A stretch of DNA of 64,000 nucleotides from Pirellulales bacterium (GTDB lineage: Bacteria > Planctomycetota > Planctomycetia > Pirellulales > JAEUIK01): positions 62,001 to 126,000 of the forward strand of contig JAHBXR010000019.1 of NCBI GenBank assembly GCA_019636335.1. Reading direction: 5' to 3'. Shown here one piece after another: positions 1 through 9,476 of the stretch. The position numbers and the translations under genes are program-made. The first letter of the stretch is position 1, and each line of letters starts with the position of its first letter. Under the pieces are notes generated by a model that was given only the letters and a program-made list of their open reading frames with translations, did not search any database and was not told the origin of the DNA.

Positions 1-1
1 T

Positions 2-1267
2 GCGCTCGGCGATCTGTTGCAACACTGCGAATTCTTGGAAGACCGCCCCGGCCGCCTGGTGGCCATGATCGACGGTGGTTTTCCCCGCGAATTGGCCCTG
101 CTGGTCGATGCGCTCGTGACGGGCACGCTGGCCTTCCCGCTCGACGGCGCCCGCGTCAGCGAGGTGATGCGCCGCCTCGATCGCAACATGATGGTCGCGC
201 GGACACCGCAGCCCACCCAGCCGCGGACGCTGCTCGGCAAGACGCAGCGCTTCGTGACCTATCATGAAGATCTCTTCGCCATGCTCGACGATCTCGAGTT
301 GGCCGCGCACCACGACGTGACGCTGCTGCTCATCGGCGAGACGGGCACCGGCAAAACCTATCTGGCCCACCTGCTGCACGAGCTTTCGCCACGGGCCGAA
401 GATCGTTTCCTCACGGTCCCCTGTGGCGCGCTACCTCCGGATCTGATCGAGAGCGAGCTCTTCGGCCACATGAAGGGAGCCTTTACCGGCGCCGAACGAA
501 ACAAGATCGGCAAGTTCGAGGCGGCCGAGAGTGGCACGCTGCTGCTCGACGAAATCGACGTGCTGGGACCAGAGCAACAAGCGAAGCTGCTCCGCGTGAT
601 CGAGACCGGCGAGTTCGAACCGGTCGGCTCGAACGAGACGCACATCTCGCACGCCCGGGCCATCGTGGCCTCGAACGTCGATCTCGAAATCCTGATGGAG
701 AACGAGCGGTTCCGCCCCGACTTGTACTACCGTCTCAACGAGTTGAAGTTCTTCATTCCGCCGTTGCGAAAGCGCCCCAACGACATCGTCCCCTTGGCGC
801 TCAACTTCGTCGAGAGCTTCTGCGAGAAGCACGATCTGAAGATCCACTCCGTCCATCCCGATTTCCTCGAGGTGCTGCGGACCTATCATTGGCCGGGCAA
901 TATTCGCGAGTTGAAGAACCAGATGGGGCGCGCCGTGCTCTTCTGCCGCACCGGCGAACTGACGACGAAGGATCTCTCGGCCACCGTGTTGCAGGCACAA
1001 AAGACGGTCCAGGCACGCCGCGAGGCCCCCATGGCCGCCTCGAACCTGACGGCCCAGGTGGCCACGACCGAGCAGGAAATCGTCGAGCAGACGCTCCGCG
1101 CGCACGACTTCAATCGCGCCGCGACGGCCCGGGCGCTCGGCATCAGCCGCGTCACGCTCTACAACAAGATGCGCAAGTACGGCATGATCGGCGCGGCGGG
1201 CGAAAACACCGTCCGCGGCAGCGCGACCCCGATTCGCGAGTCAGGTAATCTGGCCCGTCCGCGCTAG
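2..1267 (+). CDS. Sigma-54 interaction AAA+ transcriptional activator (5' end cut by window)
   Basis: Enhancer-binding activator that would remodel sigma-54 RNA polymerase. The frame is open to the window edge; a TTG at 17 exists but the true start is probably outside, so any N-terminal sensor or receiver domain is missing. Counting from the TTG, Walker A GETGTGKT is at 107-114, the sigma-54 contact loop GAFTGA at 154-159 and Walker B LLLDEI at 175-180. A Fis-type helix-turn-helix lies near the C terminus (ARALGISRVTLYNKM). The AAA+ and HTH parts look intact. It could activate the sigma-54 sites seen at the pilin or flgB genes, but nothing here links it to a target. Confidence 0.93.
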   Translation, partial: ALGDLLQHCEFLEDRPGRLVAMIDGGFPRELALLVDALVTGTLAFPLDGARVSEVMRRLDRNMMVARTPQPTQPRTLLGKTQRFVTYHEDLFAMLDDLELAAHHDVTLLLIGETGTGKTYLAHLLHELSPRAEDRFLTVPCGALPPDLIESELFGHMKGAFTGAERNKIGKFEAAESGTLLLDEIDVLGPEQQAKLLRVIETGEFEPVGSNETHISHARAIVASNVDLEILMENERFRPDLYYRLNELKFFIPPLRKRPNDIVPLALNFVESFCEKHDLKIHSVHPDFLEVLRTYHWPGNIRELKNQMGRAVLFCRTGELTTKDLSATVLQAQKTVQARREAPMAASNLTAQVATTEQEIVEQTLRAHDFNRAATARALGISRVTLYNKMRKYGMIGAAGENTVRGSATPIRESGNLARPR

Positions 1268-1273
1268 CGCAAC

Positions 1274-1306
1274 AAAAAAGGACGGGCACTTTTCCGGTGC
1301 CCGTCC
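1274..1306 (-). terminator. Intrinsic terminator of the ECF/DUF1559 operon
   Basis: A perfect 10-bp inverted repeat (1280-1289 with 1297-1306, 7-nt loop) is followed on the minus strand by six T residues (A tract at 1274-1279 on the plus strand). It lies just downstream of the minus-strand gene ending at 1319 and just past the stop of the convergent plus-strand activator gene. Confidence 0.92.
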
Positions 1307-1318
1307 CTGGAGTAGCAG

Positions 1319-2884
1319 CTAGTTTCTCTCGATTACTTCTCCCCCCGCCGGCGAGAGCAGGGCCTTCCATTGCTCGGCCGTGGTCGCTTGGGGCAGGAAG
1401 CGTACCGAGCCGTCGGCGATCATGACGAGGGTCCCTTCGCCGTAGTGTTGGCCGAGCCCCTTCGTCGGATCCGCCGCGTCGACCTTTAGATCGTCGGGCG
1501 CGGTCCACGGTACGGCGTGTTCGTTGTCGACTTCGAGCGACAAGATCGTGTTCGACGTGCCGTCGGTGAAATCGCGGATGGCAAGTCCCTTGCCATCGGG
1601 AAACGCGGTCTGCTTACCCACGGGAAGCACCATGCAGGTCTTGCCCACGCCGGCCTGCACACCCGGCAGGCGAAAGATGTCCGGCATGCGCTCGAGGAGC
1701 TTCTTGTTGTGCTCGCTATCCCACGGCTCGTCGAGGTGGAACTCGCCGTAGAGTTGGCCTTGGTCGAGATAGGGCAGCAGGTGTACGCGCCAACTCAACA
1801 AGGGCTTGCCCTCGGTGTTGGTGCTGGCCACGTCGGGGAAGCGGCTCTTCCCGTTGGCGTCCTTCACCGCCGAGTGATAGTTGTGCATGGCAATCGCAAC
1901 CTGCTTGAATTGATTCATCGCGGCGGCGCGATCGGCCTTGGTGGCCACGGACTTGACCGCGGGCGCGAGCGCGCTGGCAAGCTGGGCGCCATCGACCTGG
2001 AAATGTACCTGATCGCCGCGAGATTCCGGCTTCAAGGTAGCTGCCAAGGGAAGCAGCAGACCGGCTAGTCCTTCGGGCGATGCAACATCGACGTTGGCCA
2101 TGGACTGTTGTAGGTCTTCTGCCAGACGTTTTGTCTCGGCGGCGGCTTCCGTCGATGCGGTTTGCAGCACGATGTGCAGCGACTTCTCTGGATCGATCCC
2201 CACAGCTCCCCATTCCACTCGCTGCAGGAATTCGCGCAACTTGGCTTCCCCGAAGGGAGCGGGGAGATCTGGAGTCACTTCGCGCAACACACGCCGCTGA
2301 TCGGCCGAGGGGACGATGGCGAACGCGCTCGGTGCATCGGCGACCGCGGCGAATGCTTCTTCGAGCGAGACGCGCCCCAATTCCGCGGCCGGTGTCTCGC
2401 TTTCCAGCCTCGCGGCGGCCGCCGCGACTTGGCGCTTGGGACCGGCAATCAGCAAGCCGTCGACAACTTTGCGGTCCCACTTGTCGGTGAGTCTACTGTT
2501 CGCGGGAAAGGCCTTGAGCGCGGCCGCGGGGTTCGTGGAATCGCTCAAGGGGACTGCCCACAAGGCAGACAATTCCGTCGAGAGTGGCACCGAGTAGATG
2601 AGGTAAGCGATGGGGCCCGCCGCGTCGCGTATGCGTTCGGCGAGTTTGGCTGCTTGCTCGGCATCTTGCACGGTGGCTGCCAGGTCGGGCTGCGCTTCGA
2701 CGACTTGCAGAATGGAAAGCGGTGAGGCGCTTTTCAGATCGAGTCGTGCCACGGCAATCGCTTGTTCGTCGAGCAATCGCTGAATCGATTCGTAAGAAGC
2801 GACGTCGTCGGCTCGGAGCATTGCCGGCAGGCAATACACGAGAAGCACGGCGCCGAGCGAGACGCGGGTCCTGTGGGCTCGCAT
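1319..2884 (-). CDS. Secreted DUF1559-family protein
   Basis: 521 residues with an N-terminal signal peptide (about 1-26, ending around ARADD), so exported. The C-terminal third has DUF1559 hallmarks: an MNQFKQVAIAMHNYH segment, then SWRVHLLPYLDQ, a TDGTSNTIL motif and a closing IADGSVRFLP motif. Unlike most members it lacks an N-terminal prepilin helix; instead it carries a long alpha/beta-looking N-terminal region. An AAGGAA ribosome site precedes the ATG. It is the last gene of a four-gene minus-strand run headed by an ECF sigma factor, 42 nt from the gene before it. The molecular function of the family is unknown. Confidence 0.85.
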   Translation of the reverse strand: MRAHRTRVSLGAVLLVYCLPAMLRADDVASYESIQRLLDEQAIAVARLDLKSASPLSILQVVEAQPDLAATVQDAEQAAKLAERIRDAAGPIAYLIYSVPLSTELSALWAVPLSDSTNPAAALKAFPANSRLTDKWDRKVVDGLLIAGPKRQVAAAAARLESETPAAELGRVSLEEAFAAVADAPSAFAIVPSADQRRVLREVTPDLPAPFGEAKLREFLQRVEWGAVGIDPEKSLHIVLQTASTEAAAETKRLAEDLQQSMANVDVASPEGLAGLLLPLAATLKPESRGDQVHFQVDGAQLASALAPAVKSVATKADRAAAMNQFKQVAIAMHNYHSAVKDANGKSRFPDVASTNTEGKPLLSWRVHLLPYLDQGQLYGEFHLDEPWDSEHNKKLLERMPDIFRLPGVQAGVGKTCMVLPVGKQTAFPDGKGLAIRDFTDGTSNTILSLEVDNEHAVPWTAPDDLKVDAADPTKGLGQHYGEGTLVMIADGSVRFLPQATTAEQWKALLSPAGGEVIERN

Positions 2885-2926
2885 GATGGTTTCCTTTCTT
2901 TTTGTGAAAAACCGCTGAGCAAAAAG

Positions 2927-4390
2927 CTATTTGCGCACCATGATCTCGTAGCGTTGATCAAGTATGGTGGCTTGGGCCGATTTCGCGCGGAGCGTCGCGG
3001 TCTGGCCTTTTAATTCGTAGATGAAAGGCTCGTTCGAGACGGGATCGAGCGGCACCGGAACTTCTCGGATCTCGTCAAGGCTTGCTGGCAATCCCCCGCC
3101 GTGCGAAGCGGCATACAGACGCAAGGCCTCGATGACGCGCAGAAACGCCACGCGCTGCTGCAATCGCACTTCTGCCCGACGCGCCGCTCCGACCGCGGGC
3201 AACAGCAGTGCCGCGAGATGCCCCGAGGGGTGTTTGCCGACATCCATGCTGCGTTCGTCCAGGTCGGCCAGTGCTCCAGCCGATTCCGCGAACGGTTGCG
3301 GGCCCCAGACAATCATCTCGTCGAGCATGTCGCGATATTCCTGCACCCAACGCAGCACGACGACCTGCGCCACGGGCATTCTTTCGACTTCGTCGGCGCT
3401 GCGTCCGCGCGCAATCAACTCACGCTTGGCTGAGGGATAAGTGGCCAGCATGGGCAATAGTTGTGACAACTCAGAGGTGCCGGGAAGCTTCACTCCCCCT
3501 GGCAACTCGACCGTCCCCTCGCTGAACGCCATCTCCAGAAAGCCACTGATTCGCTTCAGTAGTTCGCGGCTCTGCTCATCGGATAGGACCGAGTTCTCGA
3601 TTAGATCGAGATACGGAATATCGGCGGTAATCCAGGAGTGCTCGCTTTCCAGACCAATCGAAATGTCGATCGGCGGATTCGGCAGTGCGGTCAAAGCCCA
3701 GTACAGATTGGGAGAATTCGGCGAGTCGATCCACTCCTCGACTTCATTGAGCGCGATCCCATCGCAGGCGATGCCGACAAGTGAGCTGATCAGCGTGCCC
3801 GATTCGCTGACCTGCTGGTTTAAACGTAGCAACGTGGTAAGAGTATGGGCCGCTTCATTAAAACGCCCTTCGGCGATTTCGATCTTGGCCTGCAAGGCCA
3901 CCAAGCGTGCCAGGCTCCGCATGCCTTGAATCTCGGGTAGCAGCGTGGCGACGCCCCCTTCGCGCAGCGGTAGATCCCAGATGGCTTGCGAACGCGTGGC
4001 GCCCAAGGCCACTTCATTGAGCGGAGTTGACCAGAGCGAGAGTCCCAGTTTGGCCTGCTCCAGCGGAAACTCACGGATCGATTGATCGAGCCAGATACCG
4101 TCACTAGCCTGCCGAGCTGCCTCCAAGCGATCTTTGAAGGTCGCCTCGCTCGGCAGTCGCGGATCGAGTTGCTTTTCGATACTTTGGAATTCGATGTAAG
4201 CGCGATAGTACAACGCGGCGGCATTCCCCGGCCGGAGATCGCGCGTGATCGGGGTCAGCCGATAACGTATGGCCGGGACGGGCATGCCGGCCGGACTGAT
4301 GGTCAGTTTCACCAGCCGGAGATTGTCGTCGGCGATGGCGCTACTGAATAACATCAGCGCGCAGATTGCGCACGCAAAGGCAGATCGCAT
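2927..4390 (-). CDS. Exported protein of unknown function in the ECF operon
   Basis: About 487 residues. The start chosen is the ATG at 4390, which gives a signal peptide (MRSAFACAICALMLFSSAIA) and has GAGGA upstream; a longer frame to 4471 would overlap the upstream gene. The mature part is mostly helical without recognisable catalytic motifs. It has a region on residues-per-step bookkeeping (ALQAKIEIAEGRFNEAAHTL) that resembles a single TPR-like hairpin, and it ends in a short beta segment. It lies between the one-TM sigma partner gene and the DUF1559 gene, with about 50 nt to the former. I do not recognise the family; it resembles planctomycete-specific hypothetical proteins. Confidence 0.75.
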   Translation of the reverse strand: MRSAFACAICALMLFSSAIADDNLRLVKLTISPAGMPVPAIRYRLTPITRDLRPGNAAALYYRAYIEFQSIEKQLDPRLPSEATFKDRLEAARQASDGIWLDQSIREFPLEQAKLGLSLWSTPLNEVALGATRSQAIWDLPLREGGVATLLPEIQGMRSLARLVALQAKIEIAEGRFNEAAHTLTTLLRLNQQVSESGTLISSLVGIACDGIALNEVEEWIDSPNSPNLYWALTALPNPPIDISIGLESEHSWITADIPYLDLIENSVLSDEQSRELLKRISGFLEMAFSEGTVELPGGVKLPGTSELSQLLPMLATYPSAKRELIARGRSADEVERMPVAQVVVLRWVQEYRDMLDEMIVWGPQPFAESAGALADLDERSMDVGKHPSGHLAALLLPAVGAARRAEVRLQQRVAFLRVIEALRLYAASHGGGLPASLDEIREVPVPLDPVSNEPFIYELKGQTATLRAKSAQATILDQRYEIMVRK

Positions 4391-4440
4391 AGAATCCTCG
4401 CAGATATGAAAGAGGGAGAGACGAGCGTCTAGCGGCAGGC

Positions 4441-5079
4441 TTAATTGAACGTCTCGAGCCAGTCCTGCCACTGCTGGCGATCATTCAATCGCCGGGGAAT
4501 CGGTTGAGGGTCGGGAAGGCGAGGGTGGCCACTCGCCGATTCCTGGAGATCGGGCCTGGCTTCGGCCACGATCAGCGGTGTGCCCGGCTCGATCAAGCTG
4601 CGCGACGACGACGGACGCACACGCCATGCATCGCCACCTCGCAGGCCCGGGTTCGAGACCCGGAGCAGCCAGTATTCCTCCACCGAGCGAGTCGCCCTGG
4701 CCGTAGTTCGCTCGGCTGCGTCGCGTGTTACGGACATCGCAACGCTGTTGACCGGCGCATCAATGAACGGCGTTGGGCCATCGGTTTGTGCGGCGATCGT
4801 CGTGGCGTCGTCGGCCTGGCGCAGCGCGGCTGCCAGACGCATGGCCAACCCCAGCGACGTGCAAGCCAACAGCACCGCCGCGGCTGCCCAAACCCCCGCG
4901 GGCGAGATCCACCGCGACGGGCGCCCGCCCGGGGACGCGGCAAGCGGCGCCGTGGCCGACTGCACGCCCAGTTCGAACATCAACCGATCTCGGTCGATCC
5001 GGCTGGGCGCGGGAGCGAGCCCCGCCAGGATTCGTTCGAAGTTGCTCAGTTCTTGGGGCAGTCGCTCGTGGGAGGACAT
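4441..5079 (-). CDS. Single-TM membrane protein, probable ECF sigma partner (anti-sigma candidate)
   Basis: About 212 residues from the ATG at 5077-5079. This start overlaps the end of the sigma-factor gene by 34 nt, an arrangement typical of translationally coupled sigma/anti-sigma pairs. Residues about 1-60 are a charged cytoplasmic-looking segment, followed by one membrane helix (SPAGVWAAAAVLLACTSLGL) and a polar, probably periplasmic C-terminal part rich in Arg and Pro. No HxxxCxxC zinc anti-sigma motif is visible, so the anti-sigma role rests on position and topology only. Confidence 0.7.
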   Translation of the reverse strand: MSSHERLPQELSNFERILAGLAPAPSRIDRDRLMFELGVQSATAPLAASPGGRPSRWISPAGVWAAAAVLLACTSLGLAMRLAAALRQADDATTIAAQTDGPTPFIDAPVNSVAMSVTRDAAERTTARATRSVEEYWLLRVSNPGLRGGDAWRVRPSSSRSLIEPGTPLIVAEARPDLQESASGHPRLPDPQPIPRRLNDRQQWQDWLETFN

Positions 5080-5552
5080 TCCACACCAAACCTTTCTCGC
5101 AACGTTTCGAGCGCCGCAAAGTAGCGGCGATGTGCGGCACTCGAAGAACAACCGACCAATTGACCGATCTCCGCAAAGCTCAATCCGCCCCACAGCCGCG
5201 CCACCACCACCTCGCGCTCGGCGAGTGGCAATTCGGACAGGGCCGCCGCCGCTTCCCGCGCATCGAGCGATTCGTTCGTACCAGCAACGAACCACTCCTG
5301 GCGAGCGCCGGCCGCCTCTTCATGGTGGCGGCGGCGCGACGCGCCACGCGCGGCGCTGATCGCCCCGTGTCGCACCACAATGTACAGCCATGCCACGGGG
5401 CGTTCGGGCAACGGGCGCTCCCGCGCCAGGCGCAGGATCGCCTCCTGCACGACATCTTCGGGCGAGTGGCACCATTGCCGCGCGTACAACTCGAGCGCCG
5501 CCGCATGCTGCGACAGTAATTGCTGCACGAGTTGAAGGGCCGCGTCGTCCAT
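5046..5552 (-). CDS. ECF-type RNA polymerase sigma factor
   Basis: About 168 residues from the ATG at 5550-5552; frames further upstream add an atypical Cys/Arg-rich tail. Region 2 is visible as PEDVVQEAILRLARE, and region 4 as LPLAEREVVVARLWGGLSFA followed by EIGQLVGCSSSAAHRR, a helix-turn-helix. Length and two-domain layout fit the ECF family. It heads a minus-strand run with a one-TM partner, an unknown exported protein and a DUF1559 protein, which suggests it directs expression of this envelope-related set, possibly including itself. Confidence 0.88.
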   Translation of the reverse strand: MDDAALQLVQQLLSQHAAALELYARQWCHSPEDVVQEAILRLARERPLPERPVAWLYIVVRHGAISAARGASRRRHHEEAAGARQEWFVAGTNESLDAREAAAALSELPLAEREVVVARLWGGLSFAEIGQLVGCSSSAAHRRYFAALETLRERFGVECPPTSDCPKN

Positions 5553-5591
5553 CGCCGCCTGGCAGGGCCTGCCATTCCCGGTTCCACAGAC

Positions 5592-5729
5592 ATGACGCCT
5601 GTCGAGAGTAATCCATCCCGCCAGCCGGGCAAAAAAGATCTGCCCGGACAACCGGGCGAAGGGAACGATCCCAGCGATTCTTCATCTGCCGAGTCGAAGA
5701 ACAAATTCGGCAGCGGATGGGGCGGATGA
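5592..5729 (+). CDS. Possible 45-residue small protein with Gly/Trp tail
   Basis: ATG-to-TGA frame lying divergently upstream of the sigma-factor gene. The product would be hydrophilic, rich in Pro, Ser, Asp and Lys, and end in KFGSGWGG. No clear ribosome site precedes it and GC at third positions is lower than in neighbouring genes. It is listed because the tail looks protein-like and the stretch is otherwise empty; it may be chance. Confidence 0.25.
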   Translation: MTPVESNPSRQPGKKDLPGQPGEGNDPSDSSSAESKNKFGSGWGG

Positions 5730-5893
5730 CGGAGAGCGGGCGTCACATGTCAGTCATGAACCAAACGGTCGTTGACTGATCCGGAGATGACTTGCGCCTG
5801 CTAGGTGGTCTTGTGCTGCCCTGCTCGACGGCAGCATGCTGCCAAGTGCGCACGGCCAACAGGAGAATCAGCGCGCATGACCACGTGGCGACG

Positions 5894-6967
5894 TTAACGC
5901 ACGGTGCGCAGCGGCTGCGTAGCCGGGGCGGGGCCGGTGGGACGATCGAGCAGATTGTTGCCCTGGGTCGTATTGCGGATGTCGTCAACGCTCAACTGGT
6001 CGAACGCACCCCCCGGTCCTGTCTCATTCAGGAAGAAGCTGCGCAGTTCGAGCAGGGCCGGACCCCACAGCAGGATGAAGACCGACGGGGCCATCAGCAG
6101 CACGAGCGGGAAGAGCAGCTTGATGCCGGTGCGGTTGGCCTGCTCTTCGCCACGCTGACGGCGATTCTGCCGCATGGTATCGGCGTAGTCGCGCAAGGCC
6201 TCGACGACGTTCGAGCCGAGTTTCTCGGCCTGGGTTACGAGTGACGAGATCGACTTCACCTCGGGCACGTCGATACGGAAAGCCAACTGGCGGAACGCAC
6301 GCCCCAGGCTCCCCACCTCGGCCTGATAACGCACGATGGCCAGCTCCAAGGCAAGGTCAGGGTGCGAAACATAAAGCTCGCGGCTCACGCGGTCGAGCGC
6401 GGGCTGCAGGGCCAGACCGCCCGAGACGCACATACTGATCATATCGAGTGCGTCGGGCAGACCATTGATGATCCGTCGCACGCGACCCAGAGCTTTGAAG
6501 TAGATGTAGAAACGGGGCAGGCCGAACGCCAGCACCGATACCACCGCCCCCACGATGAGAATGATGATCGTGAGGTCCCAGTTGTCGGGACCGGAGATCA
6601 CTGCCGCGATGCCCGTGGCAATCACGCACACGATCAACAGCAAGTTACGCATCGCGAGGTAGTCGCGGCGGGCATTGGGGCGATAGTAGCCCGCGCGGCG
6701 CAAGTCTTGATCGAGGCCGGCCTCTTCGAAGGCCGTCTGCGGAATCTGCGCGGCTAGACCGGCCGTGAGGGAGCCGAAGAGGGCCTCATCGTCCGGCCGA
6801 GGGCGATCGATGCCGTCCCCCTCGCCATCGGCGACCGCGCGTTCGAGACGATCGCGAATCGGATCGGAGCGCCGGCCGATCAGAAACTGCAAGAAGATGA
6901 ACGCCGCGATGAAAATGGCCACGAACGTAGCCACTGCCATCAGGTTCACGAGCATGTCTGGATTCAT
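5894..6967 (-). CDS. tadC: Tad pilus inner-membrane platform protein TadC
   Basis: 357 residues, the last gene of the Tad run. An N-terminal helix (about 8-30) is followed by a cytoplasmic loop, two central helices (LLLIVCVIATGIAAVISG and IIILIVGAVVSVLAFGL), the T2SSF (GspF-like) cytoplasmic domain with SMCVSGGLALQPALDRVS, and a C-terminal membrane hairpin (LLFPLVLLMAPSVFILLWG). Together with TadB it would form the platform that couples the CpaF ATPase to pilus assembly. 30 nt separate it from tadB. The C-terminal tail of about 50 residues is polar. Confidence 0.93.
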   Translation of the reverse strand: MNPDMLVNLMAVATFVAIFIAAFIFLQFLIGRRSDPIRDRLERAVADGEGDGIDRPRPDDEALFGSLTAGLAAQIPQTAFEEAGLDQDLRRAGYYRPNARRDYLAMRNLLLIVCVIATGIAAVISGPDNWDLTIIILIVGAVVSVLAFGLPRFYIYFKALGRVRRIINGLPDALDMISMCVSGGLALQPALDRVSRELYVSHPDLALELAIVRYQAEVGSLGRAFRQLAFRIDVPEVKSISSLVTQAEKLGSNVVEALRDYADTMRQNRRQRGEEQANRTGIKLLFPLVLLMAPSVFILLWGPALLELRSFFLNETGPGGAFDQLSVDDIRNTTQGNNLLDRPTGPAPATQPLRTVR

Positions 6968-6997
6968 GACGCCGGCGCTCCCCGCAAACTCGAAACT

Positions 6998-7954
6998 CTA
7001 GTAATCGACACGCAGCAGCGAGGCGACCCAAAGGATGCCCAGCAACTGCAACACGACCGCCGCGGATAGCACGAGCCAGCCGATCGGCTCGGCGAAGAAG
7101 GCGTTCAAATACTCGGGCTCGAAGAAGAGCATATAGCTGAACGCGAGCACGCCGAGGCAGGCGATGAGAATGGCCGCAAAACGCCCCCCCGCCGTGGCGG
7201 CACGGAAGCGGCGGCGATAGCTGATACGGTCGCGCACCACGTCCGCCACGCGTTCGAGCGTGATCGCCAGGTTACCGCCCGTCTGGCGGTGGACCATCAC
7301 CGTGGTGGCAAAGATGCGGACTTCCATCAGATTCACGCGTTGCGCGAGCAAGCGAACGGCGGCGTGCAGCGACAGGCCCATGTGAATCTGCGCGGCACAG
7401 CGGCGGAACTCGCTCCCGAGCGGCTCGGGCGTCTCCGTGCCGACCAGTTCGATCGCCTGATCGAGACTTTCACCCGCGCGCACGGCACGCACCAGCAGGT
7501 CGAGCGCGTCGGGCAGTTGTTCCTGCATGACGCGAATGCGATTCGCACGCAGCCACAGCAGGTAGAAGATCGGCAACGACATACCGACGATCATGCCCAG
7601 GATGCCGGGCAAGGGTTCGTCTTGCCACAACACGAAGAGCGACCCGCCCACGACCAGCCCACACAACAGCAAAAGCAATTGCGCTGCTTCGGGGGGCATG
7701 TCGACGCCCGATTCGTACACCAGACGCACGAACCAGCGCGTCATGCGGCGGACCGGATTGAGCGTGGGCGTCGTATCGAACTCGGGAGTGTTCGGCGCGA
7801 ATCCGACCTCGCCCGAATCGGCCATGGTTCCCAGTCGCCGATCGAGCGTGGTTCGTCGGCGGAACAACATGTCGCGCAGCAGCAGCCCCACCGCCGCGGC
7901 AATCGATGCCAAGGCCACGAAGATCGCCAGCACGAGCAAGGGTAACGTGGGCAC
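6998..7954 (-). CDS. tadB: Tad pilus inner-membrane platform protein TadB
   Basis: 318 residues. There is one N-terminal membrane helix, two central helices (LLLLLCGLVVGGSLFVLW and ILGMIVGMSLPIFYLLWL), a T2SSF domain containing LPDALDLLVRAVRAGESLDQ, and two C-terminal helices ending LQLLGILWVASLL. It is the paralogous partner of TadC and is placed as usual between cpaF and tadC. The gap to cpaF is 22 nt, so co-transcription and probably coupled translation are expected. Confidence 0.93.
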   Translation of the reverse strand: MPTLPLLVLAIFVALASIAAAVGLLLRDMLFRRRTTLDRRLGTMADSGEVGFAPNTPEFDTTPTLNPVRRMTRWFVRLVYESGVDMPPEAAQLLLLLCGLVVGGSLFVLWQDEPLPGILGMIVGMSLPIFYLLWLRANRIRVMQEQLPDALDLLVRAVRAGESLDQAIELVGTETPEPLGSEFRRCAAQIHMGLSLHAAVRLLAQRVNLMEVRIFATTVMVHRQTGGNLAITLERVADVVRDRISYRRRFRAATAGGRFAAILIACLGVLAFSYMLFFEPEYLNAFFAEPIGWLVLSAAVVLQLLGILWVASLLRVDY

Positions 7955-7976
7955 GACAATGGTCTCCCAGGCTCAA

Positions 7977-9443
7977 CTACAAAACAGAATCGGCCGTCTC
8001 GGTGCCGATCGAAGGCACGTCTTTCGCCAGCACGCCGAAACGTTTGGCTTCGAACATCGAGTCGGGCAACAAGCAACCGGCGGCTCGCAGGCGGCTCAGG
8101 CACGACGGTCGGGTGCCGGTCGTGTAGAACTCGCCGAAGGCGTTGCCCTCGGGGGTCACGCCCAACTGCTCGAAACCAAAAATGTCTTGCGACACGTAAT
8201 TGCCGTCGGACACCTCGAGCAGCTCGGTAATTCGCATCACTTTACGCTCGCCGCCCACCAGACGCGACAGGTGGACGATCAATTTAATGCCCGTGGCGAT
8301 GTACTGCCGGGTTACAGCCATGGGCAGCTCGAAACCGGCCATGGCCACCATCATCTCCATGCGGCTCAGGGCGTCGCGCGTGTCATTGGCGTGGATCGTG
8401 GTCAGCGAACCTTCGTGCCCCGTATTCATGGCCTGGAGCATGTCCAGCACCTCGGGGCCGCGGACTTCGCCCACCAGGATGCGGTCGGGACGCATGCGCA
8501 GGGCGTTGCGGACCAGGTCGCGCTGGGTGATCTCGCCCATGCCTTCGGTGTTCGGCGGGCGCGTTTCCATGCGGACCACGTGGCGGTGCCGCAGGTTGAG
8601 CTCGGCCGAGTCCTCGATCGTTACCAGACGCTCTGCCTGCGGGATAAACGTCGACAGGGCATTGAGTAACGTCGTTTTGCCGGCACCCGTGCCACCGGCG
8701 ATCAGGAAGCTCACCCGGGCCTGAATCGCCGCAGCCAGGAAGGTCACCATGTCCTCGTGAATCGACGTGCGATCGGTCAAATCGTGGATGCCCAGCGGCT
8801 CGCTGCCGAAACGGCGAATCGACAACGTCGGACCGTCGAGCGACAAGGGAGGGACCACCGCGTTCACGCGCGAACCGTCCGGCAGGCGGGCATCGACCAT
8901 CGGGCTGACTTCGTCGATACGACGACCGAGCCGGGCCACGATGCGCTGGATAATCCGCATCAGGTGGTGTTCGTCGGCAAAGACGATGTCGGTCAGCTCG
9001 AGCTTGCCAAAACGCTCGATGTAGACATGGTGCGGACCGTTGACCAGTACGTCGGCGATGTGCTTGTCCTTGAGCAGCCGCTCGAGCGGGCCCAGGCCGA
9101 ACATCTCGTCCATGAGCTCTTCGATCATCCGCTCGCGGTCGAGCCGATTGAGCATCTCGCGGCGATTCGTGCAGAGACGTTCGGCCACGGCGCGCAACTC
9201 GCCTCGCGAGTGCATGCGCCCCAGATGCGTCACGCGCGACAGATCGAGCGACTCGACCAGCTCTTCGTGGATCTTGGCCTTCAGACGTTGAAACTCGAGT
9301 TCGTGGCGATCCACGTGACCCAAGTCGGCGCCGGTCAAGGTCTGGCGCGCGGGACGATCGAGAAAGCGATTCGACGAGCTCGCGCTCTCGCCAGAGGCTT
9401 TTTCGGTTGGTTGCGGTTCGCGATTGCGGTCGATCATTTCCAT
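7977..9443 (-). CDS. cpaF: Tad pilus assembly ATPase CpaF/TadA
   Basis: 488 residues, the GspE/VirB11-type cytoplasmic ATPase that powers pilus assembly. It has a polar N-terminal extension (about 1-45), an N-terminal domain with [20 protein letters not shown], and Walker [10 protein letters not shown] at about 250-258. The His/Asp box region [12 protein letters not shown] and the Walker B region [15 protein letters not shown] are both present. It is intact and of family length, and lies between cpaE and tadB in the usual Tad order. Confidence 0.96.
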   Translation of the reverse strand: MEMIDRNREPQPTEKASGESASSSNRFLDRPARQTLTGADLGHVDRHELEFQRLKAKIHEELVESLDLSRVTHLGRMHSRGELRAVAERLCTNRREMLNRLDRERMIEELMDEMFGLGPLERLLKDKHIADVLVNGPHHVYIERFGKLELTDIVFADEHHLMRIIQRIVARLGRRIDEVSPMVDARLPDGSRVNAVVPPLSLDGPTLSIRRFGSEPLGIHDLTDRTSIHEDMVTFLAAAIQARVSFLIAGGTGAGKTTLLNALSTFIPQAERLVTIEDSAELNLRHRHVVRMETRPPNTEGMGEITQRDLVRNALRMRPDRILVGEVRGPEVLDMLQAMNTGHEGSLTTIHANDTRDALSRMEMMVAMAGFELPMAVTRQYIATGIKLIVHLSRLVGGERKVMRITELLEVSDGNYVSQDIFGFEQLGVTPEGNAFGEFYTTGTRPSCLSRLRAAGCLLPDSMFEAKRFGVLAKDVPSIGTETADSVL

Positions 9444-9476
9444 AGCTGCCTGCGCTTGGCGGACTTCCTAGCCGTA

